From the NCBI GenBank assembly GCA_021464245.1, contig JADCRB010000016.1, positions 11,342,647 through 11,406,646 on the forward strand: 64,000 nt of DNA. Direction: 5' to 3'. This document shows, piece by piece, positions 38,396-50,870 of the stretch. Within the stretch, counting starts at the first letter, position 1. Each line of letters begins with the position of its first letter. A program made the position numbers and the translations under genes. A model generated the notes under the pieces. The model searched no databases. It saw nothing but the letters and a program-made list of their open reading frames with translations, and had not been told where the DNA came from. Source of the DNA: Carallia brachiata (lineage: Eukaryota; Streptophyta; Magnoliopsida; Malpighiales; Rhizophoraceae).

Positions 38396-39090
38396 TGGTT
38401 ATGCTTGTTTTTGCTCTTTCTCAGTTTCAGATCCAGTGTCTTTTGGTTTCGAGTCTTATAGATCTGGTATTGGATCTTTAGTCTTTTCTATAGATCTACT
38501 TTTTGGGGTCCCCAGTTTTTTCTTATGGTCAATATGTATATTGTTGTCGCAACTTAAGCAATGGAAGTTAAAGGCTTTAAGTCTTTTTCGTTACTGACAT
38601 TTGTTTAAAGTTTCATATCTTTCATATGAGACATACACAGGTCACTTCACTTTAATAGCTGCTACTATGATCTCTGTTAGCGAGTTCTATTTCATTAGTC
38701 GAATTAATCACATCTTTTCCTTGTCAACATATTATTCCAGGTATATCTATAATAATTTGCAATTGAAGGTGAGATTAGTCTAAACCATTTTAGAAAGGTT
38801 GAATAATGAACATGTGGTTAAAGCAAGATGTTTAGAAGTGTGTTTCTGGAATCCCAACATAGAAGTAAAGTGCAATTGTCTTTGAATGATAATCAGGGTG
38901 CTGCACATTAAGTTAATGTCAGATGGATCAATTATTCCAAGAGCTTTGAATGTTCATATGGTCTCTCGTGGTACATGCAGCAGTTTGGATTTTGTTCTAA
39001 AAGAAAGTCTCTGTGATAATCTTGTAATTGGTTCATTTTGCTTGGATCTGGGAAACTAAAATCTTTTTTTTTAATATTGAAAACAGTAAA

Positions 39091-42000
39091 ATGGGATCTC
39101 ACATTGTCGGATACCCTCGCATGGGTCCCAAGAGGGAGCTCAAGTTTGCACTGGAATCTTTCTGGGATTCAAGAGCAGTGCTGAGGATTTGCAAAAGGTG
39201 GCAGCTGATCTCAGGTCATCCATCTGGAAGCAGATGGCTGATGCTGGGATCATATATTCCCAGCAACACCTTCTCTTATTATGACCAGGTGCTTGATGCC
39301 ACTGCAATGCTTGGTGCTGTCCCACCTAGATATGGCTGGAATGGTGGTGAGATTGGATTTGATGTTTATTTCTCTATGGCTAGAGGAAATGCCTCTGTGC
39401 CTGCTATGGAAATGACCAAGTGGTTTGACACCAACTAGTAAGTGACGACTGCTCTTTGCTGGCAGTTGGCATTGCAATTGCTGTTCTGCTGTTTTATTGA
39501 AAATGTTTTACTGAAAATACCTAAGAACTGTTGGGCTTTTTGTGATTCAGCCATTTCATAGTACCTGAATTGGGACCTGATGTCAAGTTCTCATATGCTT
39601 CTCACAAGGCAGTGACTGAATACAAGGAGGCCAAGGCGGTATGTGCAGATAACTCTTCTAAAAATAAACTAGATATGCAATTGTTGTGATCCGTGAAGGG
39701 CGTGCTTAAGTGACATATTTTTAGAGGTATAAGCCTAATGATTGCTGCCGTGCAAGCACAGTTACAGGATGATAAAACAACCTAGAATTGTGTTTAAGGC
39801 TTCAGTATGACCTGTCTTTGTTGCTTTTTGTTGTTTATTTTATGTGTCCATGGTAAGACCAGTCTTAACTTTCTGTCTCTCTCTTCTATCTTTCTCTCAA
39901 GCAGCTTGGAGTAAATACTGTCCCAGTCCTCATCGGGCCTGTCTCCTATTTGTTGCTATCTAAACCTGCAAAGGGCGTCGAGAAGACCTTCTCTCTTCTC
40001 TCCCTTCTAGGAAAAATCATTCCAGTCTACAAGTAAGAACTCAGATTGCAAAACCTCCGATTGTTTTTTTTTCCTACTTGCTAATGTAGACACACTGACT
40101 TCCAATCATGAAAATGACTGCCTTCAGGGAAGTTATTTCAGAGCTTAAAGCAGCTGGTGCATCTTGGATTCAGTTTGATGAGCCTACACTTGTGTTGGAT
40201 CTTGATTCACACAAATTGAAAGCATTTACTGATGCCTACTCTGAATTAGAGTCAACATTATCCGGGTTGAATGTTCTTGTTGAAACCTATTTTGCTGATA
40301 TTCCTGCTGTGGCATACAAGACCCTTACCTCTTTGAAGGGCGTGACTGCATATGGCTTTGATTTCATTCGTGGAACTAAGACACTTGACTTGATCAAGGG
40401 TAATTTTCCAAGTGGGAAATATCTCTTTGCTGGAGTGGTTGATGGAAGGAACATTTGGGCTAATGATCTTAGTGGTTCTTTAAGCATCCTGCAAGCTCTT
40501 GAGGGCATTGTAGGCAAAGGTACTCGTTTCTGTTTGCACTTTACACGCTGACAAACTTTCTTTGGCATTTATCAGTTTGTCTATTTATCTTTATAATCTT
40601 TTGCAGACAAACTTGTTGTCTCTACTTCCTGCTCTCTTCTTCACACTGCTGTTGATCTTGTCAATGAGACCAAGTTGGACAAGGAAATCAAGTCATGGCT
40701 TGCATTTGCAGCCCAGAAAGTTCTTGAAGTAAATGCCCTGGCAAAGGGATTGGCTGGTCATAAGGATGAGGTATGTGCTGATATTTTACTGGCTGCTAGA
40801 CTACATGAATATGAGCTTTATTGTGGTTGCTCAAGAATCTAACGAGAGAACATATCTTGGGAAGGATTTAGAACAATTACTCCTCACATCAAACTTAGTT
40901 CATAATAGAATGAAGGGAGAGAGAAGATTTATGTAACTGTACTCAATCAAATTTGGAGTTAAGGATTTGTTATTGTTTTTATTGTATTGTTTATCTTTGG
41001 CTTGAAGTTACACGCTTACCTGTGTAAATTCAAGTGGCAGTTGGCCTTGGAGACTTGGTTGAGAGACCTAAATTATATTTTCTATCACTTTCTTGATCCA
41101 ATCCTCACAACCGTGTTTAGATTTTGATACATAAGTTGTATAGGATTGTTGAATATTTACTTTTGCATTTTAGCTTCCTGGCGCATAGGAGCTAGTTATC
41201 TTTTGATATTTTGTTGGAAGAAATGATGGTTAAGGCTTAACCATGAGGCTCAATTTTTCTTTGGTTCAATTTCAGGCTTTCTTCTCTGCTAATGCTGCTG
41301 CTCTTGCCTCTAGAAAGTCCTCTCCAAGGGTGACTAATGAGGCCGTCCAAAAGGCAGTAAGTGCTTCTTAAGAATCTTACCCATTTGGTGCAGTCAGTTG
41401 GCTTCTCTTCTGAAACCTTTTCACTTAATATGATTTCTGTTCTGCCTTTTCAGGCTGCTGCCTTGAAAGGTTCTGATCATCGCCGTGCTACAAATGTTAG
41501 TGCCAGACTAGATGCCCAGCAGAAGAAGCTTAACCTTCCAATTCTTCCAACCACCACAATTGGTTCCTTCCCACAAACCTTGGAACTCAGGAGAGTCCGC
41601 CGTGAATACAAGGCCAAAAAGTTAGTTGATCTAATAATTTGCATTTCCTACCTTTATTTGGGAAAATGATGCTGTTTTATTAATGTCATTTTTTTGCTGC
41701 TCTGTAGGATTTCTGAGGAGGCTTATGTTAAAGCAATCAAGGAGGAAATCAACAAAGTTGTGAAACTTCAAGAGGAGCTTGACATTGATGTTTTGGTTCA
41801 TGGGGAGCCTGAGGTGAGTTTTTCATATTTACATTAGTGTTGTCGAATGAAGTTCTATAATTTTTGGAATACTGTATGATCTCCAACTAAATGTGGGTAT
41901 TTGTCTTTGTAGAGGAATGACATGGTTGAATACTTTGGAGAGCAGTTGTCAGGGTTTGTCTTCACTGTTAATGGATGGGTTCAGTCTTATGGATCTCGTT

Positions 42001-42919
42001 GTGTGAAGCCACCCATCATCTACGGTGATGTGAGCCGTCCCAAGCCAATGACTGTCTTCTGGTCATCTACGCTCAGAGCATGACTTCCCGCCCAATGAAG
42101 GGGATGCTTACAGGCCCTGTCACCATTCTCAACTGGTCCTTTGTCCGCAATGACCAACCAAGGTATAGAGTAATACTATACTATAAAGGATAAAGAGTTG
42201 TGTTGTATTGCCACTTGTTTTAACATGATGTATCGGCCATATTTTCTAGATTTGAGACATGCTATCAAATTGCATTGGCCATCAAGAATGAAGTTGAGGA
42301 TCTTGAGAAGGCGGGTATCAATGTTATCCAAATTGACGAGGCTGCTTTGCGAGAGGGGTTACCTCTTAGGAAATCTGAGCAAGCATTCTACTTGGATTGG
42401 GCAGTGCACTCCTTCAGGATCACCAACTGTGGGGTTCAGGACACTACCCAGGTTGGTTTCTGCCTTTCATCTTGGAATTTAACATAAAAAATTCTTATTT
42501 CCGTCTTGAGTTGCTTTTGCTTTTGCATTGATTGAATGTTGTCTTTCCTGCAGATCCACCACTGCTACTCTACCAACTTCAATGACATTATCCACTCAAT
42601 CATTGACATGGATGCGGATGTCATCACCATTGAGAACTCTCGCTCTGATGAGAAACTCCTCTCAGTTTTCCGCGAGGGTGTGAAGTATGGTGCTGGAATC
42701 GGCCCTGGTGTCTACGATATCCACTCTCCCAGAATACCATCCGTGGAGGAGATTGCGGACAGAATCAACAAGATGCTTGCGGTGCTTGAGAAGAACATCT
42801 TGTGGGTTAACCCTGACTGTGGACTGAAGACTCGCAAGTACGCAGAGGTGAATCCAGCTCTCAAGAACATGGTTGCTGCTGCCAAGCTTCTCCGCACCCA
42901 GCTTGCCAGCGCCAAATGA
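39091..42919 (+). CDS. METS: Cobalamin-independent methionine synthase, with frameshifts
   Basis: This is 5-methyltetrahydropteroyltri-glutamate:homocysteine methyltransferase, which makes methionine from homocysteine in the cytosol (plastid forms exist). Coding exons: 39091-39437, 39551-39638, 39905-40032, 40128-40519, 40607-40770, 41276-41356, 41454-41620, 41708-41813, 41913-42162, 42250-42451, 42554-42919. All have GT-AG borders and consistent phases. Start [18 protein letters not shown] and end LRTQLASAK match plant enzymes of about 765 residues. The N-terminal folate domain and C-terminal catalytic domain ([42 protein letters not shown]) are readable. Oddities: a 1-base loss near 39,169 and a 2-base loss near 39,255 put 28 residues out of frame and then restore it; a 1-base loss near 42,075 gives TGA at 42,081-42,083; and the zinc loop reads IHHCYS where IHTHMCYS is usual. 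It is either a decaying paralogue or an assembly with errors. TATA and a leader intron are present. Confidence 0.92.
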
Positions 42920-43078
42920 GACATTCAAGAAATGTTTAGAGCATAATCACCCTTTATCCAATGTCCATTGATTCTTAATCAAAAAGAAGGGAATTATCGA
43001 TATGGAATAACTGTGTTCATGATTGAATACCCAGTAGGCATAATATGCCCGAGGGCATTATTTTTTGGGCTACATTTC

Positions 43079-43300
43079 CTTGTTTATTCTTGTTTTTTTT
43101 TTTTTTGGTCAATAAAAGTTTAGGTGAGGGAAGACTGTTTCAGTCTAGAGTCAGGGAAAGCTGCAGTCCTCAAAGAAGAACTGTATTGGACTTACATATC
43201 ACTTACCAAGAAGGACTGTCGGTAAGACTCGAACTCTAAACCTTTCAAGTAGAAGTCCAACGTCTTACCAATTCAACCAACCTTCGTTGGCTTGTTTATT
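43079..43300 (-). mobile_element. tRNA-derived SINE with 10-bp target-site duplication
   Basis: Read on the - strand, the head at 43,290-43,225 looks like a tRNA: GGTTGAATTGGTAAGACG (A-box-like) and GAGTTCGAGTCTTACC (B-box-like, at about 43,215-43,230). The body runs to a poly(A) tail (poly-T at 43,092-43,106 on the + strand). CTTGTTTATT is repeated directly on both sides (43,079-43,088 and 43,291-43,300), as expected of a target-site duplication. There is no ORF. It lies about 160 bp past the methionine synthase stop, so it may fall in the 3' UTR or just beyond. Confidence 0.75.
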
Positions 43301-46300
43301 ATTTGTTTCTTTACCATAGTTTTGTATTGGTTTTCATCAGTCTGCTTTAAAGGCATGAAATTGTTTAATGTATAAGTTTGTTATGGAAGTCAATGCAATG
43401 CCATTTTCATTGCCTATTTGTGCATCAAACCACCCACCTTCCCACTTCACGGTCTGCGCATAAAGTTTGCATCCTGAGTCAACCTGCTCGCTCTCTCGAC
43501 ACTTGAAGGCTAAAGATTTTGGTCAAAAGTGATGCTAATTTGGTTCACATTACAAGTAAGAGAAACACGGAGTCTACTTTTAGGCCTTTAAACTCACATA
43601 TGCGGGTTAAAATACTATGAATAGGTCTCAGAAAAAGACAATCTTTTGTCACAGAAATTTGATTTAATTTCTTGATTGGGATGTGAGGACGAGGCGGAGT
43701 TGGAATTTCTGATCCTCGCTGGGGATAAGGATGGATGCAAAACTCTCTATCCGTCAGGGATATGGACAAAATGCAGATGAGATTTGAAATCGGGGACGGC
43801 GATCAAGGTGATAGTCTCCGCCTGTGACCTATCCTGTTACTATTCCTATGTACAGCTATATTAAACGAACAAATACACTGATGTGACCAACCTCTAGAGC
43901 TCCGGGTTTAAAATGATTTTAAGTGGGGTAATAATTACAGTAAAATAATACACTCAAAATTAAAGACATAGAGATTTACGTATTTCGAGACTTAGCCTGG
44001 GTAGATGGCAAAAATGATCTAAAAAATATTTTAATATAAAGAGTGTAATTATATATTTCGAACATTTTTGTTACAAAAAAATATTTTGAGTGAAATTATA
44101 ACTGTTATTTTTAAAACGATAATTAATATTTTTGAAATGTAAAATTAACAGGTGTTTTAAAAATATCAATATTCATTTTAAAAATATTAATTACCTTTTT
44201 TCTCCGGACAAATCTCAAAATAAAAATTATTGGGATATTAACATTTATTTTAATACAAAATAACAAGAGGCTTACAAATTATACTCAATATATCTCATTG
44301 TTCAAAGATCTCGCATGCAGTTATGTCTCTCAAAATTTTCCTTTGCAAAATACTTACCATTATTATTTCTCTGTTAAAGATGGGGAGACCTGTACTGCAC
44401 CCCTACCCTAATTATAATTGCTGGAATCAAACTAAGAGGGGCCATACAAATGGTTCGGACCCAAAAAGCATTAATTCCAGATATGGCATGCAAGGTGAAT
44501 TCCTTTAGTTGTCACTCTCAAGACAATTAATTTGGCTGCTGAAACAACGAGACGGACCAGAGAAACCAAGAAATAGAATTAATATTTTATGGGAAGCACT
44601 TAGTAGAATTTTTTTAAATAAGATTTAAATAGGATGTCATTGAAATTAAAAAAAATTAAATTATTGAATGTCGTTAAATAATTTATATAATTACTTTAAT
44701 ATTATTGAAAATTAAATTATATAGTAAAATTATTTTTCACCAAGAATTACCATGAAAAAGTACAAATTATTCCCCCACCAACCAAGGTTTCTTCGGCCAT
44801 GCTTTACACGATGTAGACATATATTTGATAATTTTATAGGTGCAACCTCGCAATTGTGTTGCATCACCCAAAAACATCGATGGACATGTATTAGAAGAAT
44901 AATTAATTTCATTATTATTTTTCTATAAAAAAGAATTGATATGCAAAAACTTCCTAGTGCAAGCACTAAGGATGATCAAGGTTACAAGATTGTGCTGAAC
45001 TCTTAAAAAAAAAAAAAGACAAAGGAAAAAACATTACAACATTGTAATAGGGGCCACTAGCTAGAATTTAGATTAGGCTTGTCAAATAATGTGTTCGGAC
45101 TTCAAATCCATATAAAGTTTAAGCTAGTAAGAGGGAAAATTTAAAAATATTATAAATTATATCAGATATTTATATTTAATTAATATAAGAATTTATATTT
45201 TTTAACATATTTTCTTAACACGTGCTAGACCTAATTAATAGGTGATACAAGTAAATTTGATTGATATTGGTCAAGCCTTTTATTTAAAAAGTGCAGACAA
45301 AAGAGTAAACTAAGTTATGATAAAATATCAAATAAAGTTTTTAGACTTCAAATTTATCTAAAAATTTAAACCAGTAAGAGGGGACATCCAATAATATTAT
45401 AAGTTATGATAATTTTTTCTATTTAATAATATGAAAATTTATATTCTTTAACAATACCGTTACATGTTTGTCAAAAAATTGTTCTACGTACAAATTAAAC
45501 CGTTGAGAGAGCAAAGATATGAAATACATATCGAATTCTAACAAGTTCTCCCATGCGAAAGGCCATTAAACTGTTGAATATGAAGGTAGCACAATCCTCC
45601 GAATACAAGATTACTTAGTCATAAAATTGTGAATTATATCAAGAAATCATTCTATTACAAAATTTAGGCTGCTGGAGAGACGTAGATACGACTTATACAC
45701 TAAACACTAGCAATGCCTATGCAGGAAGGAGAAGTCATTCTTTTATATATATATATATAGAACAGATATCTACAAAAACCATAAAAAAACAAAAAACCAC
45801 CGAAGTACTTGAATAATAACTTTCTGCTACATAAGGTTGAGTACGGATCCAAAGGAAAATTTACTATACACATGTCTATAATGCAATAATTTTAAAATTT
45901 TTTTAATCATATTGATAAAAAGTGAAATTGAAAAAAATATAAAAAAATCACTAATTTTTTTATTTTACATTTTATTATTGTCGTTATAAACAATTCTAAA
46001 CTTATGGCATTTATGTGCACTGCTCTAATAAGGTTTCCTCTCGGACAGATACTTTTTTCCTAATTTCAATTACAAGTTATTTCCATCTTTCTAGAGTTGG
46101 CATTTGTGCAAGTCCTATCCTCGTAGGTATCCTAGTTGCCTCAAAATTGACGGTATTCTCTCTTGGTTGGATCGAAAGGCATTTTTGTGCCCACGGAGAC
46201 TAATATTAGAGGGGTTATTTCCAATATAGATTCTTATCTATGGAACGCTGGAAACTTGAAAGTTTAAGCTAAGCCACATATATAGAAGTGCCAAACTCTT

Positions 46301-46880
46301 TTGCCTATGGACTTTAGTCAAACAAGGGCCTTCTAGCCAGGCATACATCATTGCTTGGTTATACATTGTTGATTTCTGTTTTCATCCGGTTGTCTATTAT
46401 ATACTCTGAATTCTGAAATGACGGCTTTGTTTAAGTTTGAGGTCGAATTTTTTGTTTTGAATGATAGGAAAATCTTTAGTGGGTATCGGTTAGTCCGGAT
46501 AAAAATAATATAAATCATTAAATCATTAAATTTTTAAAAAATAAATAAATAAATAAATTATTAAATGTTGTTAAATAAACTGTATACTCTTTTATATTTT
46601 TAGTCTACACCCACCTTTTAACAATATTTGTTTTGGGCTCTGGACAAGGCTAATAATACTCAAAGAATTTTGAAGTTTTGTGCCAATGGACTCCAATAAA
46701 TTAATCACTAAATGTTTTTAGGTTTCAAATTTGAACAATTAAAAACCCTTTTGCTTGTATGTGTCGTTCTCATAGTAGAGAAACTGGACTCTTAGTTCTA
46801 GCAAGCCCTTTTGCTTATCCATATATTGCTAGTTAGTCTTACATTGATTGCTATACGGCAAGCCTTCCAGTACATAGAGT
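43301..46880. other. Intergenic region with short repeats
   Basis: No gene. It includes an inverted AT-rich pair near 44,115-44,195 and two related direct copies near 45,070-45,240 and 45,300-45,470 (each with ACTTCAAAT..AT, AA.TTTAA.C.AGTAAGAGG and AATATTATAA.TTAT), plus an (AT)n run near 45,743-45,760. Confidence 0.5.
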
Positions 46881-46889
46881 TAAACTTGT

Positions 46890-47537
46890 GTGGAAAATAT
46901 GAACCCATCCCTTGAACAAGTAACAACATCAAGCAATGAAGAGGAAGATTGCTTGTCTGCACTGCAATTGGTCAGCTCTTCCATCTTTACCATGGTGTTG
47001 AGGACGGCCATTGAGCTTGACTTGCTGGAGATCATTGCGAAAGCCGGCAAAGATGCTCTGCTCTCATCTTCTGAGATTGTTTCTCGCCTTCCTACAAACA
47101 ACCCAGATGCGCCCGACCTCATTGACAGGATGCTACGACTTCTGGCTGCACATTCTGTTCTCACATGTACTCTTGTCACTGACAGAGATGGACATGCTCA
47201 AAGGTTGTATGGGCTCGCCCCTGTTTGCAAGTGCTTCATTAAGGATGTGGATGGAATTTCTCTTGCCCCAGGAATGTTGGGGTCCAAAGCAAAAATGTTA
47301 TGGATTGCTGGTTAGAATCTTTTTTCCTCTTTAATCTTTCCAATTTGCTTGTGCTCTCTGCTTCTTTTTAGACTGGCTGGTTTGGTTCTTATTGTTTATT
47401 GTTTATCATGATGGTGGACATGTTCTCTCGTCTTATGTCTAGTTCCCGTAATAAATCTTTTATTTTCTTTTCTTATTTTGTAATAATAAAAATGAAATTT
47501 CCCCTTTTTTTTTTTGGTTTTTAAGGAGAGTCATAAG

Positions 47538-47578
<41 letters not shown>

Positions 47579-49005
47579 AGAGGGAAGATAGGTAAGAGGT
47601 GAGATTTGAACACTCAATCTCTCACTAGAGTGTAATATCTAATAATCAGTTAAACTAGATCTGTTAGTTTAAACTTTCCTTTTTTTTTATGGCATAAATT
47701 GAAGCACGTTAATGCTACATCTAGTGATTAAAAAACACACAAGCAGATACTGTACATTATAGGGCACATGGGAAGGAACTATACGAGATTGTTGATGAGG
47801 AAAGGGACAAGCTATTTCATCAAGCCCTGTACAATTATACAAAGGTTTCGAGAACATAAACCAGATTGTAGATGTGGGTGGTGGTGTTGGTGTAACTCTT
47901 AGATTGATTTGTCTCCAAATACCCACACATTAAGGGTATAAATTTTGATATGCCTCGTGTGATTCAGAATGCACCCACTTATCCAGGTATAACCATGTCT
48001 ATAAAATTTAATTAGAGCAATCTGTTTGACTAATTAATTAAAAATAATTAAAAAAGCCTTCTTAACATATATTTCTTTTTTCTGTTTGTAGGTGTGGAGC
48101 ATATTGGTGGAGATATGTTTCTCAATGTCCCGAAAGGAGAAGTGATTTTTCTCAAGGTCAGTAACTTAGTTTGTTACAAAGAAAAGTACATAATTAAATT
48201 GCAATACAAAAGCAAATAATCGATTGCAGTCCAAAACTTTTATTTTGGTCATTAAATTTTGTTTTCGCTACTAAATTGGTGTATAAAAATTATGTTTTTT
48301 TCTAAACATATTCATTAGGTTCCGAAGAAAGTTGGCATTACATATGCAACCCCTATGCAACCAAGACTTTGTAGAACTCGCATGCTTGCAAACATTTCAC
48401 TTTAATCCATTAAAGCCGTGAGCCACGGGATAGCTATCCTTGTTTTCTATAAACTTTATATCCCTTTCTAATTTAAATTATCAAAAATTTGAAACTCGAA
48501 GTCTAAATTATTAACTACCTAAAGTATTTTATGAGGAACTGTCACAAATATGTTTTAAGTAAGTAATAAGAACATTATGGAAAACATAAGAAAAAAAAAA
48601 AACAACGTTAATTAATAAATCTAAGCCGAATTTGAGTGATCAAGTCTTGATTCTGTCCATTTATTATGCAAATCACGACATATGTGAGATGGGTTTGCAC
48701 ACAACATTTTAGTGTGTACTCCAAAATTGGGGCGATGAGCTGTGCTTGAAGATATTGAAGAACTGTTACAATGCGTTAACGGGAAGTGGAAAAGTGATAG
48801 TGGTGGAATCAGCAGCTCCAGAGTTTCCGGACACGAGTCTCGTATCCAAACAAAACGCAAGTTCCGACATGATGATGGAAAGGAGAGGACGGAGAAAGAG
48901 TTGGCAGCTTTGGCCAAGGGAGCCGGTTTTGCAGCTCTGGAATTTTTGTGTCGGGCTTACAATTTTTGGTTGATTGAATTCCACAAAAGCGCCTCTGAAA
49001 TTTAG
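46890..49005 (+). pseudogene. COMT-like O-methyltransferase pseudogene
   Basis: This was a SAM-dependent O-methyltransferase of the caffeic acid/flavonoid type (phenylpropanoid metabolism). Remains: exon 1 (46890-47310) with the N-terminal dimerisation domain (SALQLVSSSIFTMVLRTAIE, DLIDRMLRLLAAHSVLTC, YGLAPVCKCFIK) and a frameshift near 47,280 before QSKNVMDCW; a degraded piece at 47,760-47,985 holding the SAM loop [14 protein letters not shown] with stops and a lost middle segment; an intact small exon 48092-48156 (VEHIGGDMFLNVPKGEVIFL); and the last exon from 48713 (NWGDELCLKILKNCYNAL, GSGKVIVVESAAPE), again frameshifted near 48,876 before GKERTEKELAALAKGAG and ending YNFWLIEFHK. The catalytic histidine of the usual LHDW/LHNW motif is Gln (LQNW). 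No full product can be made. An (AT)n and a SINE-like piece sit in the first intron. Confidence 0.88.
47541..47575. repeat. (AT)n microsatellite in the OMT pseudogene
   Basis: A pure AT run of about 17 units, next to a short repeat with GAGATTTGAACACTCAATCTC, which resembles a SINE head. Confidence 0.85.
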
Positions 49006-49009
49006 CCTG

Positions 49010-50000
49010 GTTTTTTCCTTGTTCTGTTTTCTAGTTCTAAGAAAGATAACGAAAAAGATGGATGGACGGGAGTGAGGATGCAACCTACCATGGGGAGAAA
49101 GAAAGACAAGAAAGAGAGAGTGATGGACTCCTCTCACTTATTTTTTATATATTATTTTTAAAAAATTGAGTTTATATGTATTAGGGATAAGTTTGATATG
49201 TAACTGATTTAAATAAAAAAAATTTGTTAAGTTTATGAGTACATAAATTAAAGTTTATGTGTTGTAAATATCATGTGCGTAAAGATTAAAATGGTGATTC
49301 AACAAATCTAATTTTGACGTGAAACGTACACGTTTATCAAAAAAAAAGAGAGAGAGAGAGAAATTACGCCGTTAATCTCTCTGGATTTGATAGCTGTGGC
49401 TGGCTATCGAAGCTCTAAGGATAATGGTAATCACGAGGATTGGACGTCTTATTAAGAGCTCTATTTAAGTTTTCAAATTCGATCGCTAGCAGTAATTATA
49501 AATCTCTTTTTTTTTTTAAGACAAGAAAGGAAAGTAGCATGTACTTCATGTTTAAAATGACCATTTTTTTATGCAACAAGGAAAAGATATACGCTGTTGT
49601 GTTTGCTCGCTTACCCTTTCCGTCTGCTGAGATCCATATTAATATATCTTATAAAAAAAAAATCTTAAAATACAATTTTGAGTTAATTATTGCAAAAATT
49701 GAAACATCTATGTATTTTGCAAGCAGGTATTTGGCACGTAAACGTGCCAAATGAGAAAACGGGTTGATTATTCATAGACGTTTCACTATTGATTTTTCCA
49801 GCAACGTGGCATGTTCAAAATTAGAAAAGCTACGACTTGTTCATTGACTTCTATAATGGAACGATTTAGGGTCCGTTTGGAATGAATTTTGTTTTCTGTT
49901 TTTCGTTTATTTTTCATAAAATAAGAAAATATGTTTGATATATTTTTATTTTCTGTTTTTTTTTTGTTGAAATGTTGAAAGTATTCAAAAAAAAAAAAGG
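49010..50000. other. Intergenic, nothing clear
   Basis: No gene supported. It contains a short (GA)n (49,349-49,361). An open frame at 49,440-49,754 has no recognisable features and ordinary AT-rich composition. Confidence 0.5.
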
Positions 50001-50040
50001 GAAAACAATAAAAGATGTTTTTCCAATTTATTTTTTGTTT

Positions 50041-50870
50041 TCTTTTCTATACTTTCTCTCACAACCTTTCTCTCTCTATCTACCCTTTTCATCATATCCT
50101 CTCTACTCATCCTCTCTTTATCTCTCTATTTTTTCTCTCTCTACTCTTTCTCTCTCTACCCTCTCTCTCTCCTTTTTCTCTGTCTACCATTCTCTCTCTA
50201 CCCACTCTCTCTCTCTTTTTTCTCCCTAAACCATCCTCTCTACTCATTTTCTCTCTACCCACTCTCTCTCTCTTTTTTTCTCCCTCAACCATTCTCTCGA
50301 CCCTCATTCTCTCTCTACCATTCTCTCTCTATTCACACTCTCTCCTTTTTCTCACTATACCATTCTCTCTACTCATTTTCTCTCTACTCTCTCTCTCTCT
50401 CTCCTTTTTCTCTATCTATTCTTTCTCTCCTCTTTTCTCGCTCTACTATTCTCTCTGCTTATTATCTGTCTACCTTCTTTCTCTCTCTACCCTCTATCTC
50501 TCATTTTTCTCTCTCTACACATTATCTCTACCCCACTCTCTCTCCTTTTTCTCTCTCTGCTAGTCTCTCTACTCATTCTCTTTCTACCCTCTCTCTCTCA
50601 TTTTTCTCTCTCTACCATTCTCTCTACTCATTCTCTCTCTATCCTCTCTATATCTCTCCTTTTTCTCTCTTTGTCATTCTCTTTACTCATTCTCTCTCTA
50701 TCCTTTTCTCTCTCTATCCATTTTTTATCATCTCTCTCTAACTATTCTTCTTTTCATCTCTATATCAATCAGTCTGTATATTTTTTCTCTTTCTATTCAC
50801 ACTCTTTTTTACCATTTCTCTCATTGTCCTTTCTCTATTTACTTTATTATTCTTATAGAAAAAAAATATA
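50041..50870. repeat. ~800-bp polypyrimidine tract, CTCTCTAC-type repeat
   Basis: This is almost pure C/T on the + strand, built from variants of TCTCTCTAC plus T-rich links such as CTCCTTTTTCTCTCT, broken only by scattered A and rare G. The long open frames inside it (including a 182-codon one) are artefacts of the repeat. Confidence 0.9.

Noticed and set aside
43210..43290. tRNA gene on the - strand
   Set aside because: Only A/B-box-like parts are present, without a full cloverleaf, and it is followed by a poly(A) tail and flanked by a target duplication; a SINE explains it.
49440..49754. 104-codon open frame after the OMT pseudogene
   Set aside because: AT-rich, no recognisable domain, no promoter or splice context.
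50015..50563. 182-codon open frame rich in Ser, Leu and Phe
   Set aside because: It lies in the polypyrimidine repeat; lack of A and G removes stop codons by chance.
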